Both the position numbers and the translations under genes were made by a program. Under the pieces are notes generated by a model, which worked only from the letters and a program-made list of their open reading frames with translations, did not search any database and was not told where the DNA came from. Positions 9,739-17,454 of a DNA stretch of 42,349 bases are shown one piece after another. The stretch's first letter is position 1. Every line of letters starts with the position of its first letter. The stretch is from a virus. Where the stretch lies: positions 1 to 42,349 of IMG/VR virus record IMGVR_UViG_3300035670_000474. One strand, 5' to 3'.

Positions 9739-10268
9739 TGGCTTGGATTCGTCGCGGGGGTACGGCTTACGTTACGTCTTTGCCTTCTAGCCCGGTGGAC
9801 GGGCAAGAAATCTACTTTCAAGCGGTCGCAGGCCAGCTTTGGCACCTTCGTTATCGCAGCGGCGCATCAGGTAGTTATAAGTGGGAGTTTTTAGGAGGCG
9901 GTTACGTAGGCGCTTCTGCCAATGGAGCCACCGGAGTTACGTCTAGTACCTATCAGACTACTGGACAGGCTTCTCTCACCCTGCCTGCTATCAGCGGTGA
10001 TTGGGAATTCACAATTTCAGGACTTGTTTCAAGTCAGGGTTCTGGTACAAACAATATGCGCATTGGGCTTCACGACGACGGCGCAGAAGTGATGTCGGCT
10101 TTGTTTACCGCAACTGCGCAGTATGGCGGCGCTGATTTAGAGCGGTCGGCGCAGCTTGACGGAATAGGCGCAAGCAGCGTAATGACGCTTAGGTACAAGA
10201 CAGAAAACAGCGTGTCTAGCAACTTTACGCAATTGCGGATTATAGCTAGACCCGTGAGGGTTGGTTGA
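9738..10268 (+). CDS. Fibre protein, copy 1 of three related proteins
   Basis: The 176-residue protein opens with a module TSLPSSPVDGQEIYF followed by LWHLRYRSG and GSYKWEFLGG (about residues 13-55). This module recurs in the next two genes. The remaining 120 residues form a beta-rich domain ending in RPVRVG. It is probably a short head or adsorption fibre subunit. Unlike copies 2 and 3, its module lies almost at the N-terminus. The stop overlaps the next ATG in a TGATG arrangement. No enzymatic motif is visible. Confidence 0.65.
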   Translation: MAWIRRGGTAYVTSLPSSPVDGQEIYFQAVAGQLWHLRYRSGASGSYKWEFLGGGYVGASANGATGVTSSTYQTTGQASLTLPAISGDWEFTISGLVSSQGSGTNNMRIGLHDDGAEVMSALFTATAQYGGADLERSAQLDGIGASSVMTLRYKTENSVSSNFTQLRIIARPVRVG

Positions 10269-11092
10269 TGGGTTGGACAACCTTTGACAGCGCGGGGGCG
10301 CAGCTAGAGCGGTCGTTTAGCGATACGCCGGTTGGCACGATTACGGGGTATGGCGGCGCTGCGGCCCCTAGTGGTTGGCTTCTGTGCGATGGTTCAGCGG
10401 TTAGCCGGACAGCGTACGCGGAGCTTTTCAGCGTGATCGGCACAACGTACGGGACTGGGAATGGTTCGACTACGTTTAACGTCCCGAATGGTGACGGCGA
10501 CATCATCTACGCGCAGAGCATTTCGTCGCGGGTTGCTACCGCTTCGCCGCCGCAGTATGTGACTTCGCTTCCTTCTAACCCGGTTGATGGTCAGACGGTG
10601 GTGTATGCGGCTGACGCGACTAATGGGGTTATGTGGACGCTGCGGTATCGAGCGGCTGCTACGGGAAGCTACAAGTGGGACGTACTTGGTGGGCCTCCGC
10701 TTACGGCGTTTGTCGCAACGCAGCAGTCGCGGGCAACTAACAGCTACGGCGACCTCACTACTAGCGGGCCTTCTGTGACCGTTCCCCTGGCCGGGGATTA
10801 TGACGTTCAGGTTGGGGCGGGAGTTCAGACCCCGGCGAACACAGGCGTCTTTGCGACTAGCCGGGTTTCGTATCAGGTTGGTTCAACTTCGGCCTCTAAC
10901 GATGATTCTGCTTACCAAGTCAATTTCAACTCGGGTGCGGGCGAGACTCACGAAGCCTCTGTTGTTAGCCCGCTTGCTCGCAAGACGGGCGTGGCCGTTT
11001 CAAGCGCGATTACCGCTAAGTACCTTGCCTACGGCGGGACTCACTATTTTGCGAACCGTTGGATTACCGTTACCCCCGTGAGGGTTGGCTGA
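10268..11092 (+). CDS. Fibre protein, copy 2, with tail-collar domain
   Basis: The 274-residue protein has a phage tail-collar-like domain at residues 20-80 (VGTITGYGGAAAPSGWLLCD, then YAELFSVIGTTYG and TFNVPNGDGD). The shared module (VTSLPSNPVDGQTVVYAADA, then MWTLRYRAA and GSYKWDVLGGPP) follows at about 95-140. A C-terminal beta domain ends in TPVRVG. Collar domains occur in receptor-binding fibres. A TTG at 10265 is possible, but ATG 10268 is preferred from its TGATG coupling to copy 1. Fusion of a collar with the shared module suggests modular exchange. Confidence 0.7.
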   Translation: MGWTTFDSAGAQLERSFSDTPVGTITGYGGAAAPSGWLLCDGSAVSRTAYAELFSVIGTTYGTGNGSTTFNVPNGDGDIIYAQSISSRVATASPPQYVTSLPSNPVDGQTVVYAADATNGVMWTLRYRAAATGSYKWDVLGGPPLTAFVATQQSRATNSYGDLTTSGPSVTVPLAGDYDVQVGAGVQTPANTGVFATSRVSYQVGSTSASNDDSAYQVNFNSGAGETHEASVVSPLARKTGVAVSSAITAKYLAYGGTHYFANRWITVTPVRVG

Positions 11093-11754
11093 TGGGTTTT
11101 CAGGTTTACGACAGCACCGGGCAGGAGCTTCAGAAGATCAGCGGTACGGCTGGTGGTGACCTGACGGGTACGTACCCGAACCCGACGTTAGCTAAGGGTC
11201 CGACCTATGAAACTACGCTGCCGTCCAGTCCTATTGACGGCCAAGAAATCTACTACGCCGCTGATGCGACTAACGGCGTGATCTGGCATTTGCGTTATCG
11301 GTCAGGGTCTAGCTCGTCTTATAAGTGGGAGTTTATTGGGGGTGCGCCGCTGACCGATTACGCAACTGTGTCAGGCACAACTACAGCGCCAGCTAGCACT
11401 TATACGGATTTTAGGAACGGCACTACGTATATCAACCGAACGGTGCCGCTTGCTGGTGAGTACCAAGTATGGGGTCAAGCATCGGTCTATAACTCGACGG
11501 TTACTGGTGCGGATATTCAACTTTATGCCGCCACTTACTCGTCCAGTAATGTATTTGAAAGCAGCACTTTGATCGGCTACGCAAGCGGTAGCTCTATTGG
11601 TGAAGCTAACCTAATGTCCGGTTACGCCTTAACTGACTTGACAATTACAAGTGCTAACAAGCGCATTTCACTTACTTTTCGAACTGGTATTGCTAGTGGA
11701 GTATTTTATCTAGAGTTTCAACGTGTGCGAATTTTGCCCATAAGGGTAGGCTAA
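11092..11754 (+). CDS. Fibre protein, copy 3 of three related proteins
   Basis: The 220-residue protein contains a GDLTGTYPNPTLA segment (about residues 20-32), a motif found where phage fibres attach or trimerise. The shared module then follows (TLPSSPIDGQEIYYAADA, then IWHLRYRSG and SSYKWEFIGGAP). A beta-rich C-terminal domain ends in LPIRVG. It is coupled to copy 2 by a TGATG overlap. The DNA around that junction (GTGAGGGTTGGCTGATGGGTT) nearly repeats the junction between copies 1 and 2, indicating tandem duplication. The second half is less GC-rich than its neighbours, possibly from recent domain exchange. Confidence 0.65.
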   Translation: MGFQVYDSTGQELQKISGTAGGDLTGTYPNPTLAKGPTYETTLPSSPIDGQEIYYAADATNGVIWHLRYRSGSSSSYKWEFIGGAPLTDYATVSGTTTAPASTYTDFRNGTTYINRTVPLAGEYQVWGQASVYNSTVTGADIQLYAATYSSSNVFESSTLIGYASGSSIGEANLMSGYALTDLTITSANKRISLTFRTGIASGVFYLEFQRVRILPIRVG

Positions 11755-11808
11755 GTGCGCTTTCACCTTGCCGCGCTTCCCGGTGAACCAGTAGGCGGGC
11801 TTAGTTGA
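11755..11808 (+). CDS. 17-residue coupling peptide before glycosyltransferase
   Basis: A GTG directly after the stop of fibre copy 3 opens a 17-codon frame (MRFHLAALPGEPVGGLS). Its TGA overlaps the TTG start of the glycosyltransferase gene as TTGA. The arrangement carries ribosomes across the gap to a start without a good Shine-Dalgarno sequence. The peptide itself may have no role. Only the spacing and overlap support it. Confidence 0.4.
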   Translation: MRFHLAALPGEPVGGLS

Positions 11809-12854
11809 TTTGTGTCTACGGGATTGCCAAGAACGAAGCAAAGCACGTAGAGCGTTGGGAGCAGGCAAGCCGCGACGCTGATAAGCGCGTCATTCTCGAT
11901 ACGGGAAGCGACGACGCGACCGTAGAGCTTGCCCGGTCTTTGGGAATTGAGGTTCACGAAACGGTCGTTAATCCCTGGGCGTTCGATAAAGCCCGAAACG
12001 AGGCGTTGGCGCTTGTCCCTGATGGTGCGTGGGCGGTTAACGTTGATCTGGACGAGGTTCTTCACCCCGGCTGGCGCAAAGCCCTAGAAGCTCTCCCGGA
12101 AGGCGTTACTAGGCCGCGCTACCGGTACATATTTGCTCCGGGTTACGAGTACGCCGGTCACGCAATCGGACTCAATGACGGCGGGTACGAGTGGCGCGGT
12201 TCGATTCACGAGTACCTAACCCGGCAAGAGGACGCTTCCCCTGAGATTCAAGCGCCTTGTGACTTGGTTATGGCTCACAAGCCGGACCGCTCTAAGTCGC
12301 GGGCGCAGTATCTCCCGATGCTTGAAGCGGCAGTTGAACGCGAGCCGGACAACAGTCGATACCGCTTCTATTTGGGTCGCGAGTACGCCTATGAGAGCCG
12401 TTGGGCGGAAGCGGTCCCGCACTTGCTCCGGCAGCTTGAACTTGAAACTTGGAAGCCTGAGCGAGCCGCTTCTATGCGCTATCTAGCCCAGGCGCAGCCC
12501 GAAGAAGCCGAAGGTTGGGTTTTGCGAGCTTGTGCGGAGATCCCGGAGCGTCGCGAGGGGTGGGTTGATCTAGCGGACGTTTACTACAAGCGTGAGGATT
12601 GGGCGGGCTGCTACTTCGCCGCTTTGAAAGCCCTTTCCATTACGGAACGTGACCTTACGTACTTCACGGAGCCGCGAGCGTGGGGCTACTTCCCGCACGA
12701 CCTAGCCGCCCTCGCTGCTTACAACCTGGGGCTTTTCGCGGAGGCTCTGCGTCACGGCACAAACGCCGTTGAGTTGGCCCCTACTGATGATCGTTTACGA
12801 AAGAACCTGGGCTGGTATCGCGACGCCTGCCGGGTGGATTTGGAGACTTCCTGA
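11805..12854 (+). CDS. Glycosyltransferase family 2 with TPR tail
   Basis: The 349-residue protein begins with a family-2 GT domain of the SunS-like type. Features are YGIAKNEAKHVERW (residues 5-18), LDTGSDDATVELA with its nucleotide-binding acidic residues, and VNVDLDEVLHPGW (about 78-90) carrying the DxD/DxDE motif. From about residue 165 to the end, Ala/Trp/Tyr-rich helical repeats (YRFYLGREYAYESRWAEAVP, then VDLADVYYKREDWAGCYFAAL) resemble tetratricopeptide repeats, often used to hold a protein acceptor. SunS-like GTs glycosylate peptides or proteins (family knowledge). Location directly after the fibre genes suggests those fibres as substrates, which is inference. Confidence 0.8.
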   Translation: MICVYGIAKNEAKHVERWEQASRDADKRVILDTGSDDATVELARSLGIEVHETVVNPWAFDKARNEALALVPDGAWAVNVDLDEVLHPGWRKALEALPEGVTRPRYRYIFAPGYEYAGHAIGLNDGGYEWRGSIHEYLTRQEDASPEIQAPCDLVMAHKPDRSKSRAQYLPMLEAAVEREPDNSRYRFYLGREYAYESRWAEAVPHLLRQLELETWKPERAASMRYLAQAQPEEAEGWVLRACAEIPERREGWVDLADVYYKREDWAGCYFAALKALSITERDLTYFTEPRAWGYFPHDLAALAAYNLGLFAEALRHGTNAVELAPTDDRLRKNLGWYRDACRVDLETS

Positions 12855-13561
12855 TGCCTAGTTCCGCGCCTTCGGTCAGTTTTGAGACGACCGCAAGCAA
12901 TTTCCCTAGTGGCCTAGTTGGCACGATTGGCGTCAGGGTGATGGACGGTACGGGCGGTACTACGATTACTCGCCGCACGACAAACGTTGTTGAGTCTCCG
13001 GCTAGCTCCGGGATTTATACGGCGGTTCTGACGGCTCCGGCGCTTGCTGGTCAGTACCTCATTGTTTGGGATTCGGGGGGCGCTACTCCTGAGTTTGCGA
13101 CGGAGGAACTTCTTGTCACGTATGACGAGCCTGAGCCTGCTCCTACCTTTTTGGAGTGTTCGGTTGAGGACGTCGCTTCCCTTCTTCGTGCGCGTACTAA
13201 GGACGACTCAGGTAATGAGGTTGGGAACTTCAACGCGGATACGCGACCGACTGATTCTGAGGTTGAGGATTTGATCGCTCAGGCGGCGGCGATGGTTGCG
13301 GCGGTCGCTAACGGTGATGTTCCTTCGCGGCTGGTTCCCTTTGGTCAAAACGTTGTTGCTTTGCGTACGGCGATGATGGTCGAACTGACTTATTGGCCGG
13401 AGCAAGTTCAGCGCGAAAACAGTCCGTATCAGCATTTGCGAGAAATGTTTGTTGACGCCCTAGAAGCGTTTAAGGTTGCGCTTGCGGATTCCGGCGGGGT
13501 TCGCGGCTACGGGCCTGTTTCGGTCAAGGTTAAGTCCACGATCGAGGAAGTAGCCGAGTAA
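12854..13561 (+). CDS. Head-tail connector with N-terminal Ig-like domain
   Basis: The 235-residue protein has two parts. Residues 1-95 form a beta sandwich (VGTIGVRVMDGTGG, then SGIYTAVLTAPALAGQYLIVW) resembling Ig-like domains of phage proteins. Residues 97-200 are helical (CSVEDVASLLRART, then DSEVEDLIAQAAAMVAA), the pattern of gp6-like head-tail adaptors that sit under the portal. Position between head and neck genes agrees. ATG overlaps the preceding stop. The fused Ig domain may be exposed on the neck. Confidence 0.65.
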   Translation: MPSSAPSVSFETTASNFPSGLVGTIGVRVMDGTGGTTITRRTTNVVESPASSGIYTAVLTAPALAGQYLIVWDSGGATPEFATEELLVTYDEPEPAPTFLECSVEDVASLLRARTKDDSGNEVGNFNADTRPTDSEVEDLIAQAAAMVAAVANGDVPSRLVPFGQNVVALRTAMMVELTYWPEQVQRENSPYQHLREMFVDALEAFKVALADSGGVRGYGPVSVKVKSTIEEVAE

Positions 13562-14062
13562 GTGCCGCCCGTTACGATTCAAGTTTCGGTCAAGGGCGCG
13601 AAAGAAGCCGCTGCGGTCATTGACCGTATGCGCAAGCGCCTAGAGGATCCCCAGGAGTTTTTCAAGCGCGACGTCGTAAAGATGCTCGCTGATGATTTCC
13701 GTACGGCGTTTGCCTCACAGGGCGCGTCGCAGGGGTCAGCTTGGAAGCCGCGCAAGGCTCAGACGCAAAGCCGGTATAGGCGAGAGAAGCGTTATTCGAC
13801 TAGTCCTCGCGTGTTGGAGGCTTCCGGTCGTATGCGGTCGCTTCTCGTCAATCCGCAGCCGCCGCAGACCAAGATTCGAACAACCCCGACGATGCTTCGT
13901 TACGGGATCAACACGACTAGGGGGCAGGCAAGCAGTAAGCGAAGTGGGGGCGCTGGTTATGCGTGGTACGTCTCTAAGTCTCGCCCGTTTGCTCGCGCTA
14001 ACGCTAACGCGCACGTTTTCCTTGCGGAGAAGATGCGCGACTACCTGATTACTGACGTATGA
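13562..14062 (+). CDS. Virion morphogenesis / neck protein
   Basis: The 166-residue protein resembles the HK97 gp10 / Mu gpG virion-morphogenesis group. It has an N-terminal strand and helix (VTIQVSVKGAKEAAAVIDRM), a DFRTAFASQGASQGSAWKPR segment, the residues RVLEASGRMRSLL, and a Gly/Tyr patch before HVFLAEKMRDYL. Such proteins shape the head-tail interface. GTG starts two bases after the previous stop codon. The C-terminus overlaps the next gene by four bases. Confidence 0.75.
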   Translation: MPPVTIQVSVKGAKEAAAVIDRMRKRLEDPQEFFKRDVVKMLADDFRTAFASQGASQGSAWKPRKAQTQSRYRREKRYSTSPRVLEASGRMRSLLVNPQPPQTKIRTTPTMLRYGINTTRGQASSKRSGGAGYAWYVSKSRPFARANANAHVFLAEKMRDYLITDV

Positions 14063-14730
14063 CGCTTTTCGGTCCGCTGGTTCACGGCGGCGTTGTTGAG
14101 AACGCCGTTAAGGACGCGCTAGTTGATTGGTTGCCGACCTATCTTCGTGAGGTTGAGCGTCAGCACGACCGCGCCCAGGGGTCGCTTCCTTCCCCACGCA
14201 GCTATCAGCTTGTTAGCGAAGCGGACGATCCGACTCGCTGGCCGGAGGATCAGATCCCGGCGATTGTGATTATGTGTCCTGGGTTCGCGGAAGAGCCGTA
14301 TCACGAAGGAACAGGTTTCTATCGCGCCCGTTACGGGGTGTCGGTTGCGGCGATGGTTTCGGCCAACACGCAGGGGGCTACTCGGCAGCTTGCCCGCTTG
14401 TACGGCACCGCCCTTGCCGCCGCCCTTCTTCAGCACCCGTCCCTAGACGGTTTCGCTTCGGGGCTGCGTTGGGTTGACGAGAGCTACGACGATATTCCTT
14501 CTGAGACGTCGCGTTCGCTCGCGTGCGTGATTGAAGGGTTCACCGTTGACGTTGATCGAGTGATCAGCACCAATGCTGGCCCGGTTGCGCCGGACGCTTC
14601 GGAAAGCGAGACGTCGCCTGAGTGGCCCGTTATTGAGGAAACGGAAGTCAACTTGGTTAGCGAAACCGGTCCGCTTCCGACTGGCCCGCTACCGACTGGC
14701 CCCGTTGATTGGAGTTTGGATAATGCCTAA
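14059..14730 (+). CDS. Tail terminator-like / neck protein
   Basis: The 223-residue protein occupies the tail-terminator slot between the morphogenesis protein and sheath. It has an N-terminal helix (VKDALVDWLPTYLREVERQH), the strand pair IPAIVIMCPGF and YGVSVAAMVSA, a helix TRQLARLYGTALAAALLQHP, and a late beta hairpin, as in U/gp17-like tail-completion proteins. The C-terminal 45 residues are acidic and Pro-rich with GPLPTGPLPTG, likely disordered. No catalytic motif is seen. Confidence 0.65.
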   Translation: MTLFGPLVHGGVVENAVKDALVDWLPTYLREVERQHDRAQGSLPSPRSYQLVSEADDPTRWPEDQIPAIVIMCPGFAEEPYHEGTGFYRARYGVSVAAMVSANTQGATRQLARLYGTALAAALLQHPSLDGFASGLRWVDESYDDIPSETSRSLACVIEGFTVDVDRVISTNAGPVAPDASESETSPEWPVIEETEVNLVSETGPLPTGPLPTGPVDWSLDNA

Positions 14731-14893
14731 GTTTCGCGTGCGTTCCCCGCACGCTATCGACCTTCCAGATGGTCGCACCGCTGCCCCGAAGGACGTTGTA
14801 ACGGTCAGCGAACGCGATCCTGAAGTGAAAGCCCTCGTTTCTGAAGGGCGTCTAGTTCGAGTCAAGCAATCAAAGCGAGGAGCTTCTAAGTGA
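14723..14893 (+). CDS. Small protein before the sheath
   Basis: This 56-residue protein (MPKFRVRSPHAIDLPDGRTA onward) has a short beta N-terminus and a very basic tail (RLVRVKQSKRGASK). It overlaps its upstream neighbour by eight bases and the sheath gene by four. Similar tiny proteins often precede sheath genes in myoviruses and may belong to the neck. The specific role is unknown. Confidence 0.65.
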   Translation: MPKFRVRSPHAIDLPDGRTAAPKDVVTVSERDPEVKALVSEGRLVRVKQSKRGASK

Positions 14894-16311
14894 CTCTCCC
14901 AGGCAGTTTGGTAATTAACCGTGATGCGCCGCCCGCTCGCACCGCGCCGACCGATACCGGAACTTGGTTCGCAGCCGGTTTCGCGGATTTCGGCCCGACC
15001 GACGAGGCGGTAAAGGTCCGGTCTCTCAAAGAGTTCAAGTCCGCGTTTGGCGGGCGCGTTAACTCCGGTTCGCTTTGCGATTCGGTAGAGACGTTCTTCC
15101 GTGAGGGTGGTTCGGTGTGTTACGTCGCCCGCGTTGTTGGTCCCGCTGCGGCTAACGCTTCGGTAACGATTGATTCAACGGTTGACGTTGAGGCGAAGTA
15201 TCCGGGTGCGTTCGGTAATGGCCTGAACGTTGAGGTTGAGGCGGGTTCGCAGTCCGGAACTTTCCGGTTTGTGGTCACGCACGACAGCGACGCTTCGGTG
15301 TCTGAGACAAGCCCTGATTACGCGACCGTTGCGGACGCGGAGGATTGGGATAGCGCTTACGTGACTATCACCGATAACGCCGGTTCCGCAAGCGATCCCA
15401 GCGTTGGGACTTACTCGCTTTCGGGTGGTAGCGATGATTACGCAAGCGCGACCGATTCGGATTGGCAGACCGCGCTTGATCTGTTTGTCGCTGATCTCGG
15501 CCCCGGTCAGGTCTCTTATCCGGGCCGGACGACCGCGACGGCGCACTCGCAGCTTCTACAGCACGCAGAAGATACGAACCGTATTGCTCTGCTCGATGCT
15601 GCGGATACCGCGACGGTTGCGACGCTGACCGCTGCGGCGGCTGCCGCTTCAATCCTTCCCGGTGCTTCGCGTGGCGCTCTGTTTGCGCCCTGGGCGAAGA
15701 TCGCTGGGGTTTCTGGCGGTAGCGTCAGGACGGTTCCTTACTCGGCGGTTCAGGCGGGGCTTGAAGCTCGCCGTGACGCTTCGGGTCTTAACCCGAACGT
15801 TCCCGCCGCTGGCGTAAACGGTCAGCCGGTTTCGGTGATCGAGCTTGCTCAGTCTTGGACTGACGATGATCGCGAGACGCTGAACGATGCCGGTGTCAAC
15901 GTCGCGAAGCTCGTCTACGGCGGGCCGCGCACGTACGGCTACCGCACGCTCGTTGATCCGGATACCGACCCGAACAACTGGCAGCTTGGTAACTCGCGTC
16001 TGCGTATGGCCGTGACCGCGAAGGCTTCTGAGATTGCCGAGCGTTACGTCCTCTCGCAGATTGACGGTAAGGGCCGCACGATCGCCGCTTTCGCTGGCGA
16101 CCTGTCGGGAATGCTTACCGGCTACTACGAGTCCGGCGGCCTGTACGGCGACAGTCCCGAAGAGGCGTTCCGCGTGGATACGTCGGTCAACACCCCCGAA
16201 ACGATCGAGGCCGGTCAGCTTCGGGCCGTTATCTCGATGCGAGTTTCGCCTATGGCTGAACTTGTGGTTATTGAGATTGTGAAGGTTCCGGTCAGTCAGG
16301 AGATCAACTAG
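14890..16311 (+). CDS. Contractile tail sheath protein
   Basis: The 473-residue protein is the tail sheath and identifies the virion as a contractile-tailed type. It opens PGSLVINRDAPPARTAPTDT, followed by WFAAGFADFGPTDEAVKVRS, EFKSAFGG and the FREGGSVCYVARVVG strand, the standard sheath N-terminal domain. The conserved C-terminal core includes RLRMAVTAKASEIAERYVLS and an EAGQLRAVISMRVSPMAELV strand. Sheath subunits stack around the tube and contract on attachment. GTG start overlaps the previous gene. Confidence 0.92.
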   Translation: MTLPGSLVINRDAPPARTAPTDTGTWFAAGFADFGPTDEAVKVRSLKEFKSAFGGRVNSGSLCDSVETFFREGGSVCYVARVVGPAAANASVTIDSTVDVEAKYPGAFGNGLNVEVEAGSQSGTFRFVVTHDSDASVSETSPDYATVADAEDWDSAYVTITDNAGSASDPSVGTYSLSGGSDDYASATDSDWQTALDLFVADLGPGQVSYPGRTTATAHSQLLQHAEDTNRIALLDAADTATVATLTAAAAAASILPGASRGALFAPWAKIAGVSGGSVRTVPYSAVQAGLEARRDASGLNPNVPAAGVNGQPVSVIELAQSWTDDDRETLNDAGVNVAKLVYGGPRTYGYRTLVDPDTDPNNWQLGNSRLRMAVTAKASEIAERYVLSQIDGKGRTIAAFAGDLSGMLTGYYESGGLYGDSPEEAFRVDTSVNTPETIEAGQLRAVISMRVSPMAELVVIEIVKVPVSQEIN

Positions 16312-16733
16312 TGCCTATTCCAAGTAGAGAAGATCAGTACGCCGTCACCGTTTCGGTTGCGGGCGTCTCCCTGGGGACGTTCGACAAACTGAGCGGCGGC
16401 GAGCTTGACTCAGAGGAGACCAAGTACCGCCCCGGTGGAATGGGTGCGGAAGTTGCTCTCGGCGGTCCGAAGACCGTCTCTAACGTGACTGTCTCGCGTA
16501 TCTATTCGCTTGACGGCGACCACGCGGCGAACCTTGCTTCGCTGAAGGCCGCTATCGGCAAGGGTGCGGTCACGATCACTAAACAGCCGCTCGATGCTGA
16601 CGGCAACGCTTACGGCTCGCCGGTTGTTTACAACGGCATTCTGAAGAACGTCAAGCTCCCGGATCACGATTCGCAGAGCAACGATCCTGGAATGCTGGAA
16701 CTGGAAGTATCGACTAACGCAACTGTTTCCTAG
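16311..16733 (+). CDS. Tail tube protein
   Basis: The 140-residue protein follows the sheath, as expected for the tail tube. It has DQYAVTVSVAGVSLGTFDKL at the N-terminus, KYRPGGMGAEVALGGPKTVS (about residues 39-58), VTVSRIYS, and a C-terminal strand YNGILKNVKLPDHDS, characteristic of T4 gp19-like tube subunits. It polymerises into the rigid channel inside the sheath. GTG overlaps the sheath stop. Length is normal. Confidence 0.9.
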   Translation: MPIPSREDQYAVTVSVAGVSLGTFDKLSGGELDSEETKYRPGGMGAEVALGGPKTVSNVTVSRIYSLDGDHAANLASLKAAIGKGAVTITKQPLDADGNAYGSPVVYNGILKNVKLPDHDSQSNDPGMLELEVSTNATVS

Positions 16734-16735
16734 TT

Positions 16736-17251
16736 ATGGAAGCCCAGGGGAACGAGGCGGTAGTTGATAGCGCGATTGTTCGGCTGCGTGAACAGCACGC
16801 CGAGCTTAGGCGCGAACGCACGCTCGATCTGCGCGTGCCGGGGTGGTCGGGAATGCTTGTTGCCCGTTACACCCCGGTTCGCGCAGGCGAGATGCGAAAG
16901 CTCGCGTCACGGGTTGATCGTTTGGAATCTCAGGCGACACCCGAAGCGGATTTGGCGGCTGCGGCTGACCTGATTATCACGACCTGTAAGGAGATCCTGG
17001 TCGTGGTCGATGGTGAGAAGCGCACGCTTCAGGACGAGGCCGGAAAAGATGCCCCGGTCCGGTTCGATAAGCAACTTGCGGAGATCCTGGGTTTTGAGGC
17101 CGAGAGCGCCCGCGAGGTTGTTTACGGGTGCTTTCCGCAGTTCCCGGACGGCTCCCCGATTGAAACCACGATCAACGCTCACGCTTTGGAAGTCGCGGAG
17201 TGGATTACGAACGTTGACGAGGAGGTTTCTTCTGATTTGGGGGAAGGCTAA
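16736..17251 (+). CDS. Tail assembly chaperone (short product)
   Basis: The 171-residue helical protein lies between tube and tape measure, the place of lambda G-like tail chaperones. It binds and keeps the tape-measure protein in solution during tail assembly (family role). Near its end the slippery heptamer TTTGGGG (17236-17242) is in the correct phase for a -1 slip into a downstream open frame. If no slip occurs, translation stops at 17251. Confidence 0.85.
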   Translation: MEAQGNEAVVDSAIVRLREQHAELRRERTLDLRVPGWSGMLVARYTPVRAGEMRKLASRVDRLESQATPEADLAAAADLIITTCKEILVVVDGEKRTLQDEAGKDAPVRFDKQLAEILGFEAESAREVVYGCFPQFPDGSPIETTINAHALEVAEWITNVDEEVSSDLGEG

Positions 17252-17454
17252 CTAGCGACCCCGCAGTTGAGGCGGCGGCGGTCGCGGCGAGCTTTGGGGT
17301 TGACCCGATGCTCGTTCTTGAAGCCTCTAGCGCTGATCTTCCGGTGATCACGGCGCTTATTGCGAAGGTTGTTGAGGTCGCGGAGCAAAGGGACGAAGCG
17401 CTCGCGATTCGGATTGCGAACGCAGTTGGACAGTTGTTCGGCGGAAAGGGCTAG
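16736..17454 (+). CDS. Tail assembly chaperone, -1 frameshift fusion
   Basis: A -1 slip on TTTGGGG at 17236-17242 joins the first 169 residues to 70 more encoded from 17242 to 17451, giving about 239 residues. The added segment (beginning GRLTSDPAVEAAAVAASF, ending AVGQLFGGKG) is open throughout and has no start of its own at the right place. It stops directly before the tape-measure ATG. This is the conserved G/GT organisation of long-tailed phages. The frame and heptamer are visible in the sequence; slippage itself is inferred. Confidence 0.82.
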
